Assembly: GCA_003611745.1 (NCBI GenBank)
Contig: RAYF01000025.1
Location: forward strand, 1 to 54,814
Source: a bacterium D16-36
Lineage (GTDB): Bacteria; Bacillota; Clostridia; Lachnospirales; Lachnospiraceae
Reading direction: 5' to 3'
Length of the DNA stretch: 54,814 nucleotides
Of the stretch, positions 17,484 through 27,573 are shown piece by piece. The position numbers were made by a program, and so were the translations under genes. The notes under the pieces are model-generated. The model was not told the DNA's origin, did not search any database, and saw only the letters and a list, made by a program, of their open reading frames with translations. The stretch's first letter is position 1; each line of letters starts with the position of its first letter.

Positions 17484-18302
17484 TTATGATCTCAGATTGT
17501 TTGCCTGCTGGAGCATCTCGTCAGAGGCAGTGATTGCCTTAGAGTTCATCTCATATGCACGCTGTGTTACAATCATATCAACCATCTCGTCTACAGCCTG
17601 AACGGAAGAAGACTCCAGGTACTTATGCTTAATCACACTTGGCCTTAGTGCAGCATCCTGCGTCTCAATACGCGCCACACCGGAAGCATCGGACTCTGCA
17701 AAATAGCTGTTCCCAATCTTTAAAAGACCGGCCGGATTGTTAAACTGGGCAGCGCCAATCCTAATCCCTGTATCCTGAACAACCCCTTGGGCATTCTCAT
17801 AAAAAATACGTCCGTAATTGTCAAACGATAATTTCATCGTGTCTGTATTTGCATCAAACGTAATCTCATTCCCCTGCGTGTCCAGAACAGAATATCCGTC
17901 CGCCGTCGTCAGGGTAACACCACCGCTGTTATTGATTGCCATCAAAAAATTACCGTTTCGGGTGTAACCTGTCGTTCCATCCGGCATCGTAACCATAAAA
18001 AAGCCGTCACCCTGAATAGCAAAATCAAAAGCACCTGTGCTCGGAGTAACTTTCCCCTGCTCAAATTCTGTTGAAACAGCAGATACTTTTACACCTAACC
18101 CAACCTGTGCTGTAATCGGTTTCGGATTGCCCTCATGGTCTGTCGTTCTCTGCTGGATTGTCTGATACAGCAGGGACTGGAACTCTGTCCTCTCCTGCTT
18201 GTAACCTGTTGTATTAATATTTGCCAGATTATTGGCAATTGTATCAAGACTGGTCTGCTGGGCTTTCATGCCTGACGCAGCCGTCCAAAGCGATCTCATC
18301 AT
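17484..18302 (-). CDS. flgG: Flagellar basal-body rod protein FlgG
   Basis: A 272-residue distal rod protein. The N-terminal rod motif ANNLANINTTGYKQERTEF and the C-terminal helix with VDMIVTQRAYEMNSKAI are the parts that pack into the rod. The central GDGFFMVTMPDG-type sequence is also typical. It corresponds to FlhP or FlgG in Bacillus, next to flhO and mbl. The upstream paralogue at 18400 is FlgF-like. Confidence 0.92.
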   Translation of the reverse strand: MMRSLWTAASGMKAQQTSLDTIANNLANINTTGYKQERTEFQSLLYQTIQQRTTDHEGNPKPITAQVGLGVKVSAVSTEFEQGKVTPSTGAFDFAIQGDGFFMVTMPDGTTGYTRNGNFLMAINNSGGVTLTTADGYSVLDTQGNEITFDANTDTMKLSFDNYGRIFYENAQGVVQDTGIRIGAAQFNNPAGLLKIGNSYFAESDASGVARIETQDAALRPSVIKHKYLESSSVQAVDEMVDMIVTQRAYEMNSKAITASDEMLQQANNLRS

Positions 18303-18399
18303 AATTTAACTCCCCATTTCTATACTAGTACAATTACATACTTCCGAATATGCCAGCCTTGCCGGCAAAAACAATTCCCAAAGTACACGCAGGCATTCT

Positions 18400-19173
18400 T
18401 TATACCTTGCCTACCTGATTAACGGAAGCATCCAGCAGGGAATCCGTTGTACGGATCATCTTCTGTCCTGCCTCGTACGCCCTTGTAATTGTAATCATTG
18501 ACACCATCTCAGAAATAACATTGACATTGGACTGCTCTGTCCATCCCTGCTCCAATGCGCCCGTTGCCGCAATCGTCTCAGCCCCGTTCACCGCATTGTA
18601 CATATTGTTTCCAAACAATTCCAGATAATCATAGTCTGCAAAATCAACCAGGCTTATCGTGTCAACAGACACGCCATCGGCAAGGACTTCACCATTTTCC
18701 TTAACTACAATCTCGGCCGCATCTACAGGCACCTGCAAATCTCCGCTGCTGCCCTGAAGATGGTTCCCCTCCGCGTCCACAATATATCCGTCCGCTGTAC
18801 ACTTAAATGTCCCACATCTGGTATACTTGATACTGCTGTTTCCTGCAGTATCCGTCACACGCATTGCGAAAAAACCATTCCCTTCAATTGCAATATCATA
18901 GGTATTTCCCGTCTGGCGCAGAGAACCCTGTGTCCAGTCCATATATGTCTCGCCAATCTTCACACCGGGATTAAATGTCCCAATCCTCTCATCAATATAG
19001 GCATTGGAGCCGTCACGGATTTTAAATGCCATATAATCCTTAAAAGAACGGCTTGTGACATTCTCCTCTTTATAACCAACTGTTGCGGAATTAGCAAGAT
19101 TATTGCTTATAATATCCAGCCTCTTCTGTTCATTTACCATACCATTGTAGGCTGTATATAAACTTCTGACCAT
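18400..19173 (-). CDS. flgF: Flagellar hook-basal body protein FlgF/FlhO-like
   Basis: A 257-residue paralogue of FlgG. It begins MVRSLYTAYNGMVNEQKRLD with the rod motif NNLANSATVGYKEE, and ends with MVSMITITRAYEAGQKMI. The ATG at 19173 has AAAGGGG before it; the open frame continues 43 codons upstream without a better start. Its place after mreB follows the Bacillus mbl-flhO-flhP order. FlgF and FlgG are hard to separate by sequence alone, so the name rests partly on that order. Confidence 0.88.
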   Translation of the reverse strand: MVRSLYTAYNGMVNEQKRLDIISNNLANSATVGYKEENVTSRSFKDYMAFKIRDGSNAYIDERIGTFNPGVKIGETYMDWTQGSLRQTGNTYDIAIEGNGFFAMRVTDTAGNSSIKYTRCGTFKCTADGYIVDAEGNHLQGSSGDLQVPVDAAEIVVKENGEVLADGVSVDTISLVDFADYDYLELFGNNMYNAVNGAETIAATGALEQGWTEQSNVNVISEMVSMITITRAYEAGQKMIRTTDSLLDASVNQVGKV

Positions 19174-19390
19174 TCTTGTCCCCTTTCTGAAAAAACCACA
19201 TACCGCCCAAGCGGTAAAACGCGCCTCCTGCGCTCGTGCATCCGATACAATCCTAAAAAGCTTTAGACCCGAAAAATCCGGATAAACACTGCATTGTGGC
19301 ATATTTTTCTGTAAATTATAGTTCCAAAGATAAGTCCGTTTATCTAATACCTCTATATTATATCGTCACAAAACAGCTTTTCCTTAACCT
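19174..19390. other. mreB-flgF intergenic region
   Basis: A TATAAT (19357-19362, minus strand) could be the -10 of a separate flgF promoter, with no clear -35. A small GC-rich hairpin at 19202-19215 lies closer to flgF. No gene is seen. Confidence 0.35.
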
Positions 19391-20389
19391 CTATTCTTCA
19401 TCATCTCTCTTGCCTGCCAGAAACTCTACGAATTTCCCGGTACCCACTGCAACCGCTGTCATCGGATCCTCGGCTGTCATCGTATTAATGCCTGTTTTTT
19501 CCTCGATCAGTTCCTCCAAACCATACAGAAGGCTTCCGCCGCCAGTCAGCACGATTCCCCTGTCAGCCACGTCAGCTGCAAGCTCCGGCGGAGTTTTCTC
19601 CAAAACGCTGTGTACTGCCTCCACGATCTGGGAAGTAATCTCCCGGAGCGCCTCCAGAGTCTCGTCGGAAGTCACTGTAATCGTCTTTGGCAGGCCAGTC
19701 ACCAGATTCCGCCCGCGCACATCCATAGAAACAATCTCAGGACGCTGATAGGCCGAGCCAATCTTAACTTTAATCTCCTCTGCCGTTCTCTCACCAATCA
19801 GAAGATTATGTGTCTTTCTCATATAGCGCACAATCGCCTCGTCAAAATTATCCCCGGCTACCTTGATAGAAGTGCTTACAACAGTACCGCCCAGAGAAAT
19901 CACTGCGATATCTGCTGTACCGCCTCCGATGTCAACAATCATATTTCCACACGGCCTTGAAATATCAATCCCTGCGCCAATGGCAGCTGCGATTGGCTCC
20001 TCAATAATAGCTACCTCACGTGCCCCTGCCTCATAAGTAGCATCTTCGACTGCCTTTTTCTCCACTTCCGTGACACCGCTCGGCACACAGACACTGATAC
20101 GCGGCTTCCGAAAACGCGACTTGCCGCAGGACTTCTGAATAAAGTACCGGAGCATCTTCTCCGTCACTGTATAATCTGAAATAACGCCCTGACGAAGCGG
20201 ACGGACAGCAACAATATTCCCCGGAGTACGTCCAAGCATCAGCCTGGCATCCTCGCCTATCGCCTTAATTTTGTTTGTATCACGGTCAAAGGCAACAACG
20301 GAGGGTTCCCTTAACACAACACCTTTACCTTTTATATATACAAGTACATTCGCTGTACCAAGATCAATTCCAATATCGCTACCATTCAT
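19391..20389 (-). CDS. mreB: MreB/Mbl rod-shape actin homologue
   Basis: A bacterial actin that organises cell-wall synthesis along the cylinder. Actin-fold nucleotide motifs are clear: phosphate-1 IGIDLGTANVLVY, phosphate-2 MIVDIGGGTADIAVISLGG and the adenosine loop GIVLTGGGSLLYGLEELI. It has 332 residues. It precedes flgF and flgG as mbl precedes flhO and flhP in Bacillus, so it is probably Mbl-type. A TATAAT lies at 20497-20502 upstream of it, with a weak -35. Confidence 0.95.
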   Translation of the reverse strand: MNGSDIGIDLGTANVLVYIKGKGVVLREPSVVAFDRDTNKIKAIGEDARLMLGRTPGNIVAVRPLRQGVISDYTVTEKMLRYFIQKSCGKSRFRKPRISVCVPSGVTEVEKKAVEDATYEAGAREVAIIEEPIAAAIGAGIDISRPCGNMIVDIGGGTADIAVISLGGTVVSTSIKVAGDNFDEAIVRYMRKTHNLLIGERTAEEIKVKIGSAYQRPEIVSMDVRGRNLVTGLPKTITVTSDETLEALREITSQIVEAVHSVLEKTPPELAADVADRGIVLTGGGSLLYGLEELIEEKTGINTMTAEDPMTAVAVGTGKFVEFLAGKRDDEE

Positions 20390-20582
20390 TTATTTGCTTT
20401 CTCCTTTCACAACCGCATCTTTTCAAGGCTGCCACGCAGCCGCCTCTTTTCTTTCTATTTTTTCCAAAGTAACTCTAATTAAACATATACTTTTGTATTA
20501 TATACCATTTTGTAGAAATAGAAAAGGGCATTTTTTTACAATTTTTTTACTTTTTTGTAAATATTTTCCAAAATTTACCGAC

Positions 20583-20610
20583 AAAAAGGGCACAGACTTC
20601 GTCTGTGCCC
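20583..20610 (-). terminator. Terminator of the ABC transporter pair
   Basis: A perfect 10-base-pair stem (20588-20597 with 20601-20610) has a 3-base loop and five T residues on the minus strand. It lies about 70 bases past the stop of the second ABC gene and upstream of mreB. The remaining sequence up to mreB is AT-rich and holds its promoter region. Confidence 0.85.
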
Positions 20611-20677
20611 TGACAAAAAAACCACGTCTTTTTGTTGCAGGAGCGCTTTGCGCCCCTGACCGCCGCAGCTGCTCCCA

Positions 20678-23119
20678 TCAATCTTTTACCGCAAGGGTAG
20701 CAGGCGGTTTGGAAAGGATGCCATAAATCGGCAGGATACTGATTATGGTATGTACCAGAAAAATCCCAATCAGCAGAATCAGCACGGACCACCACGGAAA
20801 AATCATTGCAATCCCCAAAGAAGGGACCGAACTGACAAATTTTATAACCACACTAGTCACGAGCACCGCCGGGACGGAGGTGTAACAAGTCATCAGCGCC
20901 ATTTCCAAAATATATGCTTTCAAAATACTGCTCTTTGAAATTCCCAGCAGACGGTATACTGTCAATTCCCCGATGCGTGACATCGCATTGGACTTTATCA
21001 TAAAATAGACCATCAGCAGAGAAATCGCTACTATAACAAGTGTGATTAGTTTCTTCGCATCTACATTAATGCTGTGTTCTTTTTTATATGCTTTCAGTTC
21101 ATCATCATACGGTGAAGACTGCTCCAGTTTAAAGGAATTCATATACTTCTTTGCAGCTTTCCCGAAAAATTCCATGGAAGCTTTCTTATCCTGCGTGTAA
21201 ATCTTGCATGCTGCCCTCTCACAGATCATGCAGTCCCTCATATCCCGGCACCCTTTCTCAGAAAAGGCAAAATCTGCTCCGGCACTGTCTGGAAAAGTCC
21301 CTGCTATTTTATATACCATATCAATGCCGTCACCCATCCGCTCCTCCATGCCGAGCTTCATGTCCATTGCGTCAAACAGGCTCTTCCTGACATACATTTC
21401 ATCATCTGCTATCTGAATGTCCTTACATTCCTCCGGGCATGCCTCCTTAAGTTCTTTTGCATCTGCAATACTGTCCCCCTTTACATCCAGCCCCACAAGG
21501 ATATTCTGCCTGCAGTAAATCGCAGGCTGCTCTGTATCGCTGATTCCGACAATCTTCAGGGTTTCCCTGGAACCTGACACCTTAAAACGTTTATCAAGAT
21601 AATCCTGCTCTGTCTTGTAAAGGCTTGCCGTCACTCCAATCGACTTTTTTAACTTGTTTATAATATTCCTATCAATTACAATCTCATTTCTCCCCCCAGG
21701 CATCTTACCTGCAACCAGATTTTCTTCCTTTAACTTGCTGACCGGGACAAATGAGTATCCTTTTACAGACTGTGTCAGCTCCTTCATCTGGATGAACCCA
21801 AAACCTACCAGATAGAGATTGGCATCCGGTGTAAAAAACACATCCCCATGGCTGTCATCTTTCATGTTTTCCCTGATAAATTCCAATGTATCAGCCCTCT
21901 GCTCTATCGCACGGAATGAAGTTACTTTTGCCATTTTCAACTGTAAATAATGGGAATCCGTTTCTATAATGGCCTGTTCATCCACAGAAACCGTATTGAC
22001 AAACTCAGCAGTACTCACAGAAAGCAGCACCGCTGTCACAAGCAGGATTACTATTATAAATGCCTGCTTCTTTCCCATTAGGTGTATATTCTCTACTGCC
22101 ATGCGCCAGATTTCTTTTGCTGACAGATGTGCAGTGCCCTTGCTTGCAGGCTTTTCCAGATTGTAAGAAACCTTCTCAATCTCATCCATATCAAACGTCG
22201 GGCGCTCTTCATCCAACATCTGCACCCCATTCTCCTGCCCTTCCAAAAGAATATCGCACCCCATGTTATTTTGGATATAAATCTTGCCATCCTTCCATGC
22301 CAGATTCAGGGAGATTTTTTCCGGTGCCTGCCCTTTGTCATAGTACACCTTAAAATCTGCAAAATCACTTTCCAGATTCTTGCAGTCCATTTCCTTCAGA
22401 TAAATATTGGAATCATCGCTCCGCTCATATGCCGACCCTGCATGATTGGCAGCATCCCTCACAATCTTTCCGTCACAGATTTCTATTATCCTGTCCCCAA
22501 AGAATTTTGCAATCCTTTTTTCATGTGTTACCAGAATAACAAGGCACTCTTTCGATATGCTCTTTAAAATACTCATTGTGCGCAGGGTATTCTCCTCATC
22601 CAGATTTCCGGTCGGCTCATCTGCAAGAATGATATCGGGCGACTTAACAAGCGCCCTTGCAATCGACACTCGCTGCCTCTGCCCCCCGGAAAGCTTGGAC
22701 ACAAGCTTCTTTTTGAACTTCCCCATGCCAAGCATATTTAATACATAATCAGCACGCTCTTCCTTCTCCTGCTCTGTAAGTTTAAAGCGGTTTAACGCAA
22801 GCTTCACATTGTATGCCACAGAGTAATCCGGCAGTAAATAATAATTCTGAAAGATATAATCAAATCTGTCATTCCTGATTGGCTCCATGCGCTTTGGATC
22901 ATATTTCGTAAATTCAATCCCCTCAACCTTAATCGAGCCGTCTGAAAAAGTATCCAAACCTCCTATTGTATTTAACAGGGTAGTCTTTCCGGAACCGCTC
23001 TCACCAAGGATGCAGACAAGCCCGGTGCTGCCTAGTTCCAGATTGATCCCATTTAAAACGTGCTGTTCGCTCTTTTTGCCTTTATTATAATATTTATTTA
23101 AATTTTTTATCTCAATCAT
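20678..23119 (-). CDS. ABC transporter, fused ATPase and FtsX-type permease (second subunit)
   Basis: An 813-residue protein. The N-terminal nucleotide-binding domain has Walker [13 protein letters not shown], signature [10 protein letters not shown] and Walker [17 protein letters not shown] linker leads to one membrane segment near residues 350-370 ([16 protein letters not shown]), a large external domain (about 375-680) with paired cysteines, and three C-terminal segments. This is the MacB/FtsX mechanotransmission layout. Its start overlaps the stop of the other ABC gene by four bases, so the two probably form a heterodimer. Such proteins move or detect peptides or lipids at the surface; the substrate is unknown. 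Confidence 0.88.
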   Translation of the reverse strand: MIEIKNLNKYYNKGKKSEQHVLNGINLELGSTGLVCILGESGSGKTTLLNTIGGLDTFSDGSIKVEGIEFTKYDPKRMEPIRNDRFDYIFQNYYLLPDYSVAYNVKLALNRFKLTEQEKEERADYVLNMLGMGKFKKKLVSKLSGGQRQRVSIARALVKSPDIILADEPTGNLDEENTLRTMSILKSISKECLVILVTHEKRIAKFFGDRIIEICDGKIVRDAANHAGSAYERSDDSNIYLKEMDCKNLESDFADFKVYYDKGQAPEKISLNLAWKDGKIYIQNNMGCDILLEGQENGVQMLDEERPTFDMDEIEKVSYNLEKPASKGTAHLSAKEIWRMAVENIHLMGKKQAFIIVILLVTAVLLSVSTAEFVNTVSVDEQAIIETDSHYLQLKMAKVTSFRAIEQRADTLEFIRENMKDDSHGDVFFTPDANLYLVGFGFIQMKELTQSVKGYSFVPVSKLKEENLVAGKMPGGRNEIVIDRNIINKLKKSIGVTASLYKTEQDYLDKRFKVSGSRETLKIVGISDTEQPAIYCRQNILVGLDVKGDSIADAKELKEACPEECKDIQIADDEMYVRKSLFDAMDMKLGMEERMGDGIDMVYKIAGTFPDSAGADFAFSEKGCRDMRDCMICERAACKIYTQDKKASMEFFGKAAKKYMNSFKLEQSSPYDDELKAYKKEHSINVDAKKLITLVIVAISLLMVYFMIKSNAMSRIGELTVYRLLGISKSSILKAYILEMALMTCYTSVPAVLVTSVVIKFVSSVPSLGIAMIFPWWSVLILLIGIFLVHTIISILPIYGILSKPPATLAVKD

Positions 23120-25428
23120 TCGTTTAACCTTCCTTTCAATAAGTGATTGAAGGAAGCTACCGTCAATGCACTAACTACAAGATTGTAAACTACAAATAGA
23201 AGATACGCTGCAAAGCCATAATAAAACAGCATTTCATGCACAATTGTCACTCCGCAGAAACGCAGAATCCACATAAGCAGTACCGTCAGAATTATTGCCG
23301 CTATAGAATATCCGGCAATCTCAAAATAACTGATTTTGTGGATTACCTGCATCCGCATACCAATAAATTTCATAACAAAATAATCCTTCACACGGATTTT
23401 CATCAGGGAACGCAGAATCAAAATCTGTGCCAGCACAATTGCTATCAGCCCAAATGCGCAGATTCCGACAATAACAAGGCGCTCATCCACTAATTCCTGT
23501 ACATAATCCGTCACGCCCACACGGTAAGTGCTCTGTGCCTCATATCCCTTGCGTTCCAGCTTTTTTATTACAGAATCTGTTTTTGCATAACTCGTAATAT
23601 AAACAGATGCCTGCGGGCAATTCTTGTCTTTTGGGAAATATTTATAGAAAAACTCCTCGCTGACCTCCACAAGCGACTTGCCCATATCATGCTCTTTTTC
23701 CAAAATATTTACTGTCTGCTCTTTCGCTTCCCCTACCGGCTGGCCATCCTCGTCACACTGCTGGAAACGAAACAAATTTTCCCCTACTGGGTGCAGTGCA
23801 TTGGGACCCCCGCCAAAATTATAAGAGATACGCATCTGGTTTCCTTCCAGCTCACTGTTGATTACCGGAATGAAAGCTGGTTTCAGCCTGTAATCCTTCC
23901 ATTTTTCTACCCACTCATAAAGCAGGCAATATGTACCATGGTACAACTCCAGCGAATACATCTGGCACAGCTCCTTTGTAAAATAAATCTGCTCCGTCTC
24001 CTCTTTTAAAATTCCCACTATGGTGACATTATGCCCATAATACACATTCGGCCCCCAGATATTACGTGAAGCAAAATAACACATCTGCTCGCTGCCCAGT
24101 ACACTCTCATCTTTAGAATACACCACAACTTCATCCCATGATTCCGGAAGGCGTCCTTTCGCCAGATTTTTTTCTGTGATGCAATCTACAGATTTCACAA
24201 AATGGTCATCATTCAGAAAACCGACAGTCATCTTTTCCTTACCCATCGCGCCATCCTGCGTCCCATATCGAAATTTATAGTCCCTATCTTTTACAAAATA
24301 GAAATTTACATCATTTGCATAATCGCAGGAATCGACCGCCTCTACATCCGAAACAGAATACAGCTTTTCCACATCCTTCTCTGTTATATCTTTCCCATCT
24401 CCACGCTTTACCACAAGGCGCTTCTGGTCTTCGTGGTAAAAGATGGATGTACTGTATTTCTTAGTCAATGTATCGTCCCGGTGCATAAACAATTCGCCGA
24501 TAAAGACAAAGGATACCACACCGATAACAAATAAAAATGCAGTAAAGAGAATGGACCTCCCCTTCTGTGTCCTGCGGTTCATCATGGCAAAATAAGATGC
24601 AATGCGGCTCTGGCTGCAAAATTCTGCCCACCTGTCAGAGACCTTCCCTGCAGCAGCTTCTCCCTCCTGCCGCTGCACCTGCCCTTCTTCCTGCAGTATC
24701 TCGGCATCTCCCCCGATGCCGGAATCCTGCGATACCTCTTCATTTACCTGAACGTCCGAAATAATATTTCCATCATGCAGGCGCACCTTTCTTGTGACAT
24801 ATGGCTCCGCCTGCTCATAATTATGTGTAACCATAATAACAAGGCGGTCTTTGGAAAGTTCTTTTAATAACTTAATAATCTGGTCGCCCGTTTCACTGTC
24901 AAGATTCCCCGTCGGCTCGTCCGCCACAATAATCCCTGTATTTTTTGCCAGCGCGCGCGCAATCGAAAGACGCTGTTTCTGTCCGCTGGAAAGCTCCGAA
25001 GCCTTGTGCGTATCAAACCCCTCTAAACCTACCTGTTTCAAATAATTCTTAGCTACTTCCTCCGCCTGTTTCTGCTCATGCCCCATAATCAGGAGCGCAC
25101 TCATAACATTTGTAAGCGCCGTATAATGCCCCACCAGGCTGTAATCCTGAAAGACATACCCAATCCTGTTCCTGCGGTATTCTTCCCAGTCCTGTTCGTC
25201 GTACTGAAACGTAGGCTGCCCGTCGACAAACATTTCCCCTTCATCAAAGGTGTCCATACCACCAATAATGTTAAGTAACGTTGATTTTCCGCTGCCGCTC
25301 TCACCAGTAATTGCTACAAACTCACTTTCCCAAAACGTCAGGCTGATTTTCCGCAGTGCCTGCGTTACTGTTGTTTCAGAATAGTAGCTTTTACTAATAT
25401 CCTGTAGATCAATTTTTACCTTCTCCAT
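23116..25428 (-). CDS. ABC transporter, fused ATPase and FtsX-type permease (first subunit)
   Basis: A 770-residue protein with the same plan as its neighbour. Walker A is GESGSGKSTLLN, the signature is the variant LSSGQKQRLS and Walker B is [14 protein letters not shown]. One membrane segment follows near residue 290 (ILFTAFLFVIGVVSFVFI), then an external domain and three C-terminal segments. The linker contains a Gln/Glu-rich stretch. It is the first gene of the two-gene unit, with GGGAGGAAG upstream of its ATG. The different signature motifs suggest two unequal ATP sites in a heterodimer. Confidence 0.88.
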   Translation of the reverse strand: MEKVKIDLQDISKSYYSETTVTQALRKISLTFWESEFVAITGESGSGKSTLLNIIGGMDTFDEGEMFVDGQPTFQYDEQDWEEYRRNRIGYVFQDYSLVGHYTALTNVMSALLIMGHEQKQAEEVAKNYLKQVGLEGFDTHKASELSSGQKQRLSIARALAKNTGIIVADEPTGNLDSETGDQIIKLLKELSKDRLVIMVTHNYEQAEPYVTRKVRLHDGNIISDVQVNEEVSQDSGIGGDAEILQEEGQVQRQEGEAAAGKVSDRWAEFCSQSRIASYFAMMNRRTQKGRSILFTAFLFVIGVVSFVFIGELFMHRDDTLTKKYSTSIFYHEDQKRLVVKRGDGKDITEKDVEKLYSVSDVEAVDSCDYANDVNFYFVKDRDYKFRYGTQDGAMGKEKMTVGFLNDDHFVKSVDCITEKNLAKGRLPESWDEVVVYSKDESVLGSEQMCYFASRNIWGPNVYYGHNVTIVGILKEETEQIYFTKELCQMYSLELYHGTYCLLYEWVEKWKDYRLKPAFIPVINSELEGNQMRISYNFGGGPNALHPVGENLFRFQQCDEDGQPVGEAKEQTVNILEKEHDMGKSLVEVSEEFFYKYFPKDKNCPQASVYITSYAKTDSVIKKLERKGYEAQSTYRVGVTDYVQELVDERLVIVGICAFGLIAIVLAQILILRSLMKIRVKDYFVMKFIGMRMQVIHKISYFEIAGYSIAAIILTVLLMWILRFCGVTIVHEMLFYYGFAAYLLFVVYNLVVSALTVASFNHLLKGRLNE

Positions 25429-25535
25429 AAAATCACTTCTTCCTCCCTCTTTTCAAAAAATATTGTAATAGTTTCTATGATTCTTCATGCTTTCAGCCAT
25501 GCTATCATAGGCGGCACAAACATAATGCAGGACTG

Positions 25536-26528
25536 CTAATTCTTAGTGCAATATCTCTCAAATTTTTCCTTCAAAATGTCAGACAATTTATCAACTCTAA
25601 AATATCCCTCCACAACCCCCTCATACGGCACGTCGTTTAATCCATGTTCTACTAGAATCCGATTTCCCAAGTCATAAATCACAACATTTTCTAAGCTGTT
25701 TAATATAAACGGAGAATGAGACGTTACAATAAACTGTATATTAGGGAAAAAGCTTGTCAAAAAAGGTAAAATACTTCTCTGTAATTCCAAATGAAGATGC
25801 GTTTCAATTTCATCAATTACAACGATTCCCGGAAGGCTAAAATCAAACGAACGCTGTGTCTGATGCTGCATACGCATCATAAGATCCAGTACAATATCAA
25901 GGACTGCCTGATAACCACCTGATAAAGTATGAAAGTCAAACGGCTCTTTCCCCTGTTGCAAAATATGAAATCCAAAACTCTCCTCATCAAATTCTAGCTT
26001 GACAGTTTCATCATCAAATATCTGTTTTAACAGCTGCTCCAATTTTGTAAACCAATCCTTTATCTCATCAGCTTTTTTTGTCTTATTATTATTTCTCGCC
26101 AGTGCCTCCGTCATTTTCAAATCCAATAAATATTTCACAAATTCAATACGCGGAAATTCTGTCAATTCATAATAATCTTTTAACTGTAATTTCTCTATAT
26201 GCCTAGGCTGTTCCGCATAAAATACCCTGTCTGCCTCATAGTATACCAAAATATAATGATATTCCTCTGCCAATTTTGGAATTTTATCAATATTATTATT
26301 GAGTTTTATGTCCAGTTCCTTTTGGCAGTTCCTAAAGGCCTGCTCTCTTTCCCCAGTATAGATTTTATTCAAATACCTTGCCAATGCCGCAGCTACACTT
26401 GTCTTCCCGCTTCCATTCTTTCCCGTCAAAATTAAGTGTTTAACATGCTTTTCTGACAGCGGAATAGTGATATCCCTTAAATGCCTGACTTGTCTAATTT
26501 TCAAATTTGTTATAAAAAATTGTTCCAT
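25536..26528 (-). CDS. AAA-family ATPase, ABC-type fold, unknown role
   Basis: A 330-residue soluble ATPase of the AAA_15/AAA_21 type. Walker A is LTGKNGSGKTSVA near the N terminus, a signature-like HTLSGGYQAVLD lies in the second half, Walker B is IVVIDEIETHLHLELQ and the following FIVTSHSPFIL is the switch histidine region. Related ATPases occur in phage-defence pairs and in DNA repair, but no nuclease or other partner gene lies beside it. The ATG at 26528 (AGAGCAGG upstream) is preferred; the frame extends to 26645. Confidence 0.75.
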   Translation of the reverse strand: MEQFFITNLKIRQVRHLRDITIPLSEKHVKHLILTGKNGSGKTSVAAALARYLNKIYTGEREQAFRNCQKELDIKLNNNIDKIPKLAEEYHYILVYYEADRVFYAEQPRHIEKLQLKDYYELTEFPRIEFVKYLLDLKMTEALARNNNKTKKADEIKDWFTKLEQLLKQIFDDETVKLEFDEESFGFHILQQGKEPFDFHTLSGGYQAVLDIVLDLMMRMQHQTQRSFDFSLPGIVVIDEIETHLHLELQRSILPFLTSFFPNIQFIVTSHSPFILNSLENVVIYDLGNRILVEHGLNDVPYEGVVEGYFRVDKLSDILKEKFERYCTKN

Positions 26529-26867
26529 ACCTGCTCTCCCAATCCAACCAAAATATAAACCAAGTACACTTATCACCTTAATATTGTAAACATATTGCAA
26601 ACGCAGTCCTAACATCAAAATAATACTTTTAAAATCATATCGCATATATCCAATATCTTCAATGATTTATTATACGTGTCTGTCATCTGCCATTCATAAT
26701 ACGTCCTGCCTCTCTGTCCTGAGTAATTAGCAGTTTGACTGGCTTATTTTGCATTTTTAATGTATAATAAGATTCCAGAAGCAGAAAACAAACTGTTCCA
26801 TTTACCTATATTGGAAAAATAGGAACTACGATATTTCATAACTAAAAAAATTAAACGAGGTCACATC
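26529..26867. other. Divergent intergenic region
   Basis: An AT-rich region between the AAA ATPase (minus) and the small membrane-protein gene (plus). A TATAAT on the plus strand at 26763-26768 may serve the plus-strand gene, but the nearest TTGACT (26735-26740) is 22 bases away, too far for a standard promoter. Nothing else is seen. Confidence 0.35.
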
Positions 26868-27341
26868 ATGAAGAACAGTAATTCAAAAAAAGTCCAGATA
26901 TTAAAGGAAAAGCAAAATATTAGCAAATATACAGGCTTGCTGTGCGGCAGGATCTTTCTCTTATTCTGCCTCTTTGCCCTGCTGGCCGTACTGCAGCCTG
27001 CCCCATTCTATATCTTTATTTTCCTTCTTCTCTGCCCGTGGGTTCTTTCTACCATCGCATCATCCAGACAGAAACCCCAAAAAATACTTTTGTCCTTTTG
27101 CGCAAAGAAATTTTACTACACACCGATAAAACTAGCTATCGAAAAATATATCGGAAACTGCATTATTATTTTGCTGGCGGTATGGCAGATTGTTTTTCCG
27201 CCATTTAATGAATCATTTTCCATAATCCGGCAGGCACCCGCATTTCTACTGCTTCTCTATCTTATCTGCAGGATTGCGGCAACCATCATTACCAGACAGA
27301 TGATTCACCACATATATACAAAATTAATATTGCTAGATTAG
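26868..27341 (+). CDS. Small membrane protein, unknown
   Basis: A 157-residue basic protein with about four hydrophobic segments: roughly residues 24-43 and 46-64 in the first half, and 96-112 and 121-141 in the second. An ACGAGG site precedes the ATG. It stands alone on the plus strand, with a terminator at 27403-27443 after it. I recognise no family. The strand change, ribosome binding site and terminator support a real gene. Confidence 0.6.
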   Translation: MKNSNSKKVQILKEKQNISKYTGLLCGRIFLLFCLFALLAVLQPAPFYIFIFLLLCPWVLSTIASSRQKPQKILLSFCAKKFYYTPIKLAIEKYIGNCIIILLAVWQIVFPPFNESFSIIRQAPAFLLLLYLICRIAATIITRQMIHHIYTKLILLD

Positions 27342-27402
27342 AGCGTGAATGAATTTTCAAACACGCTCTAGTGCACACACCGAAAACTTTCCTATAAATT
27401 CA

Positions 27403-27443
27403 AAAACAGACCCACAGGGTATTGCCCCACAGGCCTGTTTTTT
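27403..27443 (+). terminator. Terminator of the plus-strand membrane-protein gene
   Basis: The arms at 27403-27412 and 27432-27441 pair with one mismatch, and six T residues follow (27438-27443). It lies about 60 bases past the stop at 27341. A second inverted repeat without a T run (27339-27370) overlaps the stop codon itself. Confidence 0.65.
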
Positions 27444-27499
27444 ATGCACAGCCCCGCACATAGAAGATTGCTGCTGATGCAGCATGCGAGTCCGCGCGG

Positions 27500-27527
27500 C
27501 GAGTAGGGAGAAAACCTTCCCTACTCG
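27500..27527. terminator. Hairpin downstream of the Ser/Asn-rich protein gene
   Basis: A perfect 10-base-pair stem (27500-27509 with 27518-27527) and 8-base loop lie about 45 bases past the stop of the minus-strand gene at 27574. No clear T run follows on the minus strand; the plus strand is T-rich after it. It may be a terminator or an mRNA-end stabiliser. Confidence 0.45.
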
Positions 27528-27573
27528 ATTTGATTTTATTAAAATATACTGTTCTCTTTTTTTCTTTAATACC

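Noticed and set aside
20611-20677. Second terminator near the end of the ABC pair
   Set aside because: A short GC-rich inverted repeat is present but has no T run; the hairpin at 20583-20610 explains termination.
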